Of a DNA stretch of 35,155 nt, positions 31,434 through 35,155 are shown in pieces; positions within the stretch are counted from its first letter, which is position 1, and each line of letters starts with the position of its first letter. A model generated the notes under the pieces. That model ran no database searches. It saw only the letters and a program-made list of their open reading frames with translations, and was not told the DNA's origin. Source of the DNA: Herbiconiux daphne (GTDB lineage: Bacteria; Actinomycetota; Actinomycetes; Actinomycetales; Microbacteriaceae); contig NZ_JANLCJ010000014.1 of NCBI RefSeq assembly GCF_024979295.1, positions 1-35,155 on the forward strand, read 5' to 3'. The position numbers and the translations under genes were made by a program.

Positions 31434-33851
31434 ATGACCTCTGACGCGGTTCCCCTTCCCGTCGTCGACGCCTGGTGGCGTGCGGCGAACTACCTCTCGG
31501 TCGGGCAGATCTATCTGCTCGACAACCCGCTCCTGCGCGAGCCGCTCACTCCTGCCGACATCAAGCCCCGATTGCTCGGGCACTGGGGCACCACCCCGGC
31601 GCTCAACCTCGTCTGGGCCCACCTCAACAAGTTGATCGTCGAGCGGTCGACCAACGTGGTCTACATCGCCGGCCCCGGTCACGGCGGCCCGGGGGTGGTG
31701 GCGAACGCCTGGCTCGACGGCACCTACTCCGAGCTGTTCCATCACATCCCGCTCGACGGCACGGGCATGCAGAGATTGTTCCGCCAGTTCTCGTTCCCCG
31801 GCGGCATCCCGTCGCACGCGGCGCCCGAGACCCCCGGGTCGATCAACGAGGGCGGCGAACTCGGCTACTCGCTCGTGCACGCCTACGGCGCGGTGCTCGA
31901 CAACCCGTCGCTGCTGACCGCCTGTGTCATCGGCGACGGCGAGGCCGAGACCGCGACGCTCGCCACGAGCTGGCACCTGAACAAGTTCCTGAATCCGGCG
32001 ACGGATGGCGCGGTGCTCCCGATCCTCAACCTCAACGGCTACAAGATCGCCAACCCCACGCTGCTGGCGCGCATCCCCGACGACGAGCTCGAAGCGCTGT
32101 TCACCGGTTACGGCTACTCGCCGCGAGTCGTCGCGGGCGGTTTCGACGGCGAAGACCCGATGCTCGTGCACGAGCGATTCGCCGTGGCCCTGGCGCAGGC
32201 GTTCGACGACATCGCCGAGATTCAGGATGCCGCCCGCAACGGCGGATCGACCGCGCGACCGAAGTGGCCGATGATCGTGCTGAAGACGCCGAAGGGCTGG
32301 ACCGGGCCCAAGGTCGTCGACGGGCTGCCGGTGGAGAACACCTGGCGGGCGCACCAAGTGCCGCTCGCGACCGTGCGCGACAACCCGGAGCATCTGAAGC
32401 AGCTCGACGAGTGGCTGAAGAGCTACAAGCCCGAGGAGCTGTTCGACGACGAGGGTCGCCCGGTCGACCTGCTCGACGCCGACCGCCCCCGTGGCGATCT
32501 GCGCATGAGCGCCAACCCCAATGCCAACGGCGGTCTGCTGCTGCGCTCGCTCTCGCTGCCGCCGCTCGGGCCGCACGCGGTCGATCTCACCGCCGAGGGG
32601 CGCGGGGCCGTCGTGGAGCCGACCCGGCAGCTCGGTCGCTGGCTGCGCGACCTCATCGCGGCGAACCCCGACAACTTTCGCATCTTCGGGCCCGACGAGG
32701 TGGCCTCCAACCGCCTCGACGACGTCTACGACGTCACCGCGAAGGCCTGGCAGGGCGAGGTGCTGCCGACCGACGAGCACCTCGCGCACGAGGGAAAGGT
32801 GATCGAGGTGCTCAGCGAGAACCTCGCCCAGGGCCTGCTCGAGGGCTACCTGCTCACCGGCCGGCACGGGCTCTTCACGTCGTATGAGGCCTTCATCCAC
32901 ATCGTCGACTCCATGTTCAACCAGTACGCCAAGTGGCTGGAGTCGAGCGCGCACGTCGAGTGGCGGCGTCCGGTGGCCTCGTTCACCTACCTGCTGTCGT
33001 CGCACGTGTGGCGGCAGGACCACAACGGCTTCTCGCACCAGGATCCGGGCTTTCTCGACCACGTCATCAACAAGAAGGCGAGTGTCGTGCGGGTCTACCT
33101 GCCGCCGGACGCCAACACGCTGCTCGTCACCGCCGAGCACTGCCTCGCGTCGCGCGACTACGTGAACGTGATCGTGGCCGGCAAGCAGCCCACAGCCACG
33201 CTGCTCACGCTCGACGAGGCCCGGGTGCACGGTGCGCGCGGCCTCAGCATCTGGGACTGGGCCGGCACCGAGGTGCAGGGCGAGGAGCCCGACGTGGTGG
33301 TGGCGTGCGCGGGCGACATCCCGACCGTGGAGGCCATGGCGGCGGTGCAGATTCTGAAGCACGAGGTTCCCGACCTCAAGGTGCGGTTCATCAACGTCGT
33401 CGACCTGATGCGCCTGCAAGACAGCGCGGAGCATCCGCACGGCCTCGACAGCGACGACTTCGACGCGCTGTTCACACCCGACAAGCCCGTGGTGTTCGCC
33501 TTCCACGGCTACCCGTCGCTCATCCACCGCCTCACCTACCGGCGCACGAACCACTCGAACATCCACGTGCGCGGCTTCAAGGAGATGGGCACGACCACCA
33601 CACCGTTCGACATGTTGATGCTGAACGACCTCGACCGCTACCGGCTGGTGATGGATGTCGTGAAGCGCGTGCCCCGGCTGCGGGCCGCGTATGCCGAGCT
33701 CTCGCAGCGGATGGACGGCGAGCGCTCCTCGCACCGGGCCTACACCCGCGAGCACGGCGAAGACGCGCCCGACGTGGTGGGCAGCGCCGGATTGCCGTTC
33801 GACGTGGAGTCGGTCGGCGTGGCGGACACCGGAGGCGACAACGAGGGTTGA
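31434..33851 (+). CDS. xfp: Xylulose-5-phosphate/fructose-6-phosphate phosphoketolase
   Basis: The 805-residue cytosolic enzyme uses thiamine diphosphate to split xylulose 5-phosphate (and often fructose 6-phosphate) with phosphate into acetyl phosphate plus glyceraldehyde 3-phosphate (or erythrose 4-phosphate). Family segments are VYIAGPGHGGPG with a catalytic His (about residues 78-89), SFPGGIPSHAAPETPGSINE (about 120-139), and GDGEAETATLATSW for cofactor binding. LNLNGYKIANPT and the C-terminal TYRRTNHSNIHVRGFKEMG follow. Length and ends are normal. It is a single-gene unit, possibly read through into the L36 gene. Its substrate is the product of AraD encoded at 844, so it could finish arabinose breakdown. 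Confidence 0.95.
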   Translation: MTSDAVPLPVVDAWWRAANYLSVGQIYLLDNPLLREPLTPADIKPRLLGHWGTTPALNLVWAHLNKLIVERSTNVVYIAGPGHGGPGVVANAWLDGTYSELFHHIPLDGTGMQRLFRQFSFPGGIPSHAAPETPGSINEGGELGYSLVHAYGAVLDNPSLLTACVIGDGEAETATLATSWHLNKFLNPATDGAVLPILNLNGYKIANPTLLARIPDDELEALFTGYGYSPRVVAGGFDGEDPMLVHERFAVALAQAFDDIAEIQDAARNGGSTARPKWPMIVLKTPKGWTGPKVVDGLPVENTWRAHQVPLATVRDNPEHLKQLDEWLKSYKPEELFDDEGRPVDLLDADRPRGDLRMSANPNANGGLLLRSLSLPPLGPHAVDLTAEGRGAVVEPTRQLGRWLRDLIAANPDNFRIFGPDEVASNRLDDVYDVTAKAWQGEVLPTDEHLAHEGKVIEVLSENLAQGLLEGYLLTGRHGLFTSYEAFIHIVDSMFNQYAKWLESSAHVEWRRPVASFTYLLSSHVWRQDHNGFSHQDPGFLDHVINKKASVVRVYLPPDANTLLVTAEHCLASRDYVNVIVAGKQPTATLLTLDEARVHGARGLSIWDWAGTEVQGEEPDVVVACAGDIPTVEAMAAVQILKHEVPDLKVRFINVVDLMRLQDSAEHPHGLDSDDFDALFTPDKPVVFAFHGYPSLIHRLTYRRTNHSNIHVRGFKEMGTTTTPFDMLMLNDLDRYRLVMDVVKRVPRLRAAYAELSQRMDGERSSHRAYTREHGEDAPDVVGSAGLPFDVESVGVADTGGDNEG

Positions 33852-33905
33852 CAGGGAATGAATTCAGGCGTGTGCTGGTTGTATCCGACAACGAAAGGAG
33901 TCGAT

Positions 33906-34028
33906 ATGAAGGTACGGAATTCATTGGGCTCGATGAAGAAGATGCAGGGTTCGCAGATCGTCCGCCGCCGAGGGCGCACGTTCGTGATCAATCATTTGAA
34001 CCCCCGTTTCAAGGCCCGCCAGGGCTGA
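33906..34028 (+). CDS. rpmJ: Ribosomal protein L36, zinc-free type B
   Basis: A 40-residue gene easily missed because of its size. The product begins MKVRNSLGSMKKMQGSQIVR and ends VINHLNPRFKARQG, matching the type B (YkgO-like) L36 that sits at the large-subunit core. It has no cysteine, so it lacks the zinc ribbon of the normal L36. Such paralogues usually replace the zinc form under zinc shortage and are often under Zur control; no convincing Zur box is visible here. The start is clear: AAAGGAG lies 6 nt before ATG 33906. TTGACA at 33848-33853 may give its own promoter. Two hairpins follow the stop. Confidence 0.93.
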   Translation: MKVRNSLGSMKKMQGSQIVRRRGRTFVINHLNPRFKARQG

Positions 34029-34043
34029 TCGGTCGACTCGGAT

Positions 34044-34059
34044 AGCGCCTTCGGGCGTT
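34044..34059 (+). terminator. Small UUCG hairpin after L36
   Basis: AGCGCC and GGCGTT close a TTCG tetraloop, including one G-T pair, 16 bp after the L36 stop. It is short and lacks a T-run, so it is probably an mRNA end-stabilising element or a weak terminator. Confidence 0.45.
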
Positions 34060-34080
34060 GCATTTCCAGTTCAATCTCCA

Positions 34081-34118
34081 GAACCGCCCCCGTCTTCGTG
34101 ACGGGGGCGGTTCTCGTT
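34081..34118 (+). terminator. Strong intrinsic terminator
   Basis: GAACCGCCCCCGTC (34081-34094) and GACGGGGGCGGTTC (34100-34113) make a perfect 14-bp GC-rich stem with a 5-nt loop, followed by TCGTTTTC. It ends the L36 transcript before the DUF3151 promoter. Confidence 0.85.
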
Positions 34119-34129
34119 TTCACGGCGGC

Positions 34130-34135
34130 TACGAT
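34130..34135 (+). promoter_or_regulatory. Candidate -10 box for a leaderless transcript (TACGAT)
   Basis: The box ends 7 nt before ATG 34142, so the first base of the mRNA would be the A of the start codon. It lies 12 bp after the terminator sequence, so the -35 region would fall in the terminator stem. Confidence 0.5.
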
Positions 34136-34141
34136 CGGAGC

Positions 34142-34579
34142 ATGAGCGACACGAACCTCCTCGGCCTTCCGGAAACCCTTCTGCCCGACGAGCCGGGGGT
34201 GAGGGAATCGCTGGCACGCGCCATCGGCTTCGATGTCGACGACGTGCTCGAGGCGACCGTCAAGGAGTTCCCGACGTCGTCGCTGGCCTGGGCGACCCTG
34301 GCCGATCGCACGTGGGGCCTCGGCGAGGTCGTCGCGTCGTACGCCTACGCGCGCGTCGGCTACCACCGCGGTCTCGATGCGCTGCGAAAGGCCGGATGGC
34401 GCGGGCAGGGGCCTGTGCCGTGGTCGCACGAGCCCAACCGGGGTGTGCTGCTGTCGCTCTACATGCTGCGTCGTGCGGCCGAGGGCATCGGCGAGACCGC
34501 CGAGGTCGTGCGCCTGACCGAGTTCCTCGACGGCGCCGACCGTTCCGCCATCGCAGCGATCGAGGCCGGCGAGCGCTAG
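34142..34579 (+). CDS. DUF3151 family protein
   Basis: The 145-residue soluble protein matches the actinobacterial DUF3151 family, which has no known function. It begins with LLGLPETLLPDEPGVRESLA, has a central block YAYARVGYHRGLDALRKAGW, and then the family's most recognisable motif, GPVPWSHEPNRG, followed by LSLYMLRRAAEGIGE. It has no signal peptide or membrane segment. It is a single-gene unit between terminators. ATG 34142 is chosen on family length and on the -10 box placed for leaderless expression; CGGAG just before it is too near to serve as a normal Shine-Dalgarno sequence. Confidence 0.85.
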   Translation: MSDTNLLGLPETLLPDEPGVRESLARAIGFDVDDVLEATVKEFPTSSLAWATLADRTWGLGEVVASYAYARVGYHRGLDALRKAGWRGQGPVPWSHEPNRGVLLSLYMLRRAAEGIGETAEVVRLTEFLDGADRSAIAAIEAGER

Positions 34580-34651
34580 GGCGTTCTCGCCCTCGCCGGC
34601 TGGGGCCCGCGGCTGCGGTTGCGGCTGCGGGTGAGTTCTGCGGCTTCACGA

Positions 34652-34710
34652 CGTCTCTCGCGGCAGAGACGACAGTGCGCGGCACCGCTTTCGCGGGCCG
34701 CGCACTGTTT
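34652..34710. terminator. Two hairpins between convergent genes
   Basis: CGTCTCT/AGAGACG (34652-34671) and CAGTGCGCGGC/GCCGCGCACTG (34673-34707) are perfect stems. The second is followed by TTTCATT on the plus strand. They lie between the DUF3151 stop and the stop of the leftward surface-protein gene and probably end transcription from both sides. Confidence 0.7.
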
Positions 34711-34737
34711 CATTCGGGGTGGGGTGTCAGCCGGTTC

Positions 34738-35155
34738 CTACTTCGCGCTGTGGCGAGGCTGGGGGCGTCGGGCGGCACTCACGAGTAGTCCGAGACCGAG
34801 GAGCAATGTCGCTCCGGCGGCCACGAAGAGCGGCGTGAGTTCGAACCCGGTGCTCGCGAGCGAGCCGCTCGAGCCTCCGCCACCCGTGCCGCCCGAGCCG
34901 CCTCCGGCCGCGGCCGGAGCCGGGGTCGGGGTGCTGGTCACGTCAACGCCCGCCACATCGGCCGGTGTGGTCGGCACAGTGGTGATGGGCCCGTTGCGAG
35001 GCGGCGTCGTGGTGGGCGGGGTGGTTGTCGTCGGCGGTGTCGTGGTTGGCGGCGTTGTCGTCGGCGGGGTGGTTGTCGGCGGCGTTGTCGTGGGCGGTGT
35101 CGTGGTTGGCGGCGTTGTCGTCGGCGGGGTGGTTGTCGGCGGCGTTGTCGTGGGC
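34738..35155 (-). CDS. Thr/Pro-repeat LAxTG-anchored surface protein, C-terminal part
   Basis: The gene enters from the right edge; its 5' end is outside the window. The visible 139 codons (stop at 34738-34740) begin with a long run of Thr/Pro units (TTTPP), then NGPITTVPTTPADVAG, an Ala/Pro and Gly/Ser-rich linker, the sorting motif LASTG, a membrane helix (LTPLFVAAGATLLLGLGLLV) and a basic tail ending RRPQPRHSAK. This is a sortase-dependent wall-anchor signal of the LAxTG kind common in high-GC Gram-positives. The Thr/Pro region would be an extended, perhaps O-glycosylated, stalk through the wall. The function of the missing N-terminal domain cannot be told. Confidence 0.85.
   Translation of the reverse strand, partial: PTTTPPTTTPPTTTPPTTTPPTTTPPTTTPPTTTPPTTTPPTTTTPPTTTPPRNGPITTVPTTPADVAGVDVTSTPTPAPAAAGGGSGGTGGGGSSGSLASTGFELTPLFVAAGATLLLGLGLLVSAARRPQPRHSAK
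35033..35152. repeat. Perfect 60-bp tandem repeat inside the Thr/Pro stalk
   Basis: Bases 35033-35092 and 35093-35152 are identical. Each 60-bp unit is itself built of four 15-bp units that encode five Thr/Pro residues, and related 15-bp units continue back to about 35000. The exact identity points to recent duplication or ongoing copy-number change. The window ends inside this array. Confidence 0.92.

Noticed and set aside
33848..33905. Zur box before the L36 gene
   Set aside because: TGAATTCA is palindromic, but the stretch does not match the TGAAAATNATTTTCA-type actinobacterial Zur pattern well enough to claim.
35000..35155. CRISPR or non-coding minisatellite
   Set aside because: The repeat is in frame with a surface protein and encodes a Thr/Pro stalk ahead of a sorting signal.

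Overview
The window is high-GC DNA with actinobacterial character. The family Microbacteriaceae is the best guess, inferred from very high G/C in third codon positions, frequent GGATGC/GCATCC strings, a CWB2 surface protein, a DUF3151 protein, an LAxTG sorting signal and several starts that look leaderless. No rRNA, tRNA, insertion sequence, integrase or CRISPR array was found.

Region 1 (1-7354) is a pentose/monosaccharide locus. It opens with the last 51 codons of what looks like a LacI-family repressor. Next come an array of palindromic repeats, a promoter and two LacI-type operators. A translationally coupled set follows: a 49-codon leader-like ORF and araD, then a ChvE/MmsA/MmsB-type sugar ABC transporter. 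The last gene is an intact but motif-degenerate paralogue of the transporter ATPase. Region 2 (7355-11904) holds two more palindromes, a CPBP membrane protease, a duplicated scrap of the galK 3' end, and galT-galK divergent from a DeoR/GlpR-type regulator.

Region 3 (11905-21843) is a polymorphic-toxin-like locus. It encodes a 2349-residue secreted YD/RHS-repeat protein with two PA14 domains. After the RHS core comes a hydrophobic C-terminal tip of about 170 residues that I do not recognise. A run of abutting or overlapping small genes follows: two related two-TM proteins, a four-TM protein, a single-TM protein, a lipoprotein, a frameshifted micro-gene and a 19-codon ORF. From the RHS tip onward the DNA is visibly less GC-rich. 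This is the best candidate for an undescribed system, with a membrane-acting toxin and membrane immunity proteins as the working hypothesis.

Region 4 (22136-27746) has a Bcr/CflA-type MFS exporter followed by a partial copy of its own 3' end. A PAP2 phosphatase, a saccharopine-dehydrogenase-family protein, an N-acylamino-acid-racemase/OSBS-type enolase-superfamily enzyme and a GNAT acetyltransferase then lie nearly end to end. Three palindromes with different arms close the region. Region 5 (27768-35155) holds a small membrane protein, a CWB2-anchored polysaccharide deacetylase, phosphoketolase, zinc-free ribosomal protein L36, a DUF3151 protein, several hairpin terminators and the C-terminal part of a Thr/Pro-repeat LAxTG surface protein.

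Two themes cut across the regions. A dispersed palindrome family keeps one core but occurs with three different arm sequences. At least five genes have a TANNNT -10 box ending exactly 7 nt before the start codon, which predicts leaderless mRNAs. Metabolically, AraD makes xylulose 5-phosphate, which phosphoketolase can cleave, so arabinose uptake, AraD and phosphoketolase could form one route; that link is inference.
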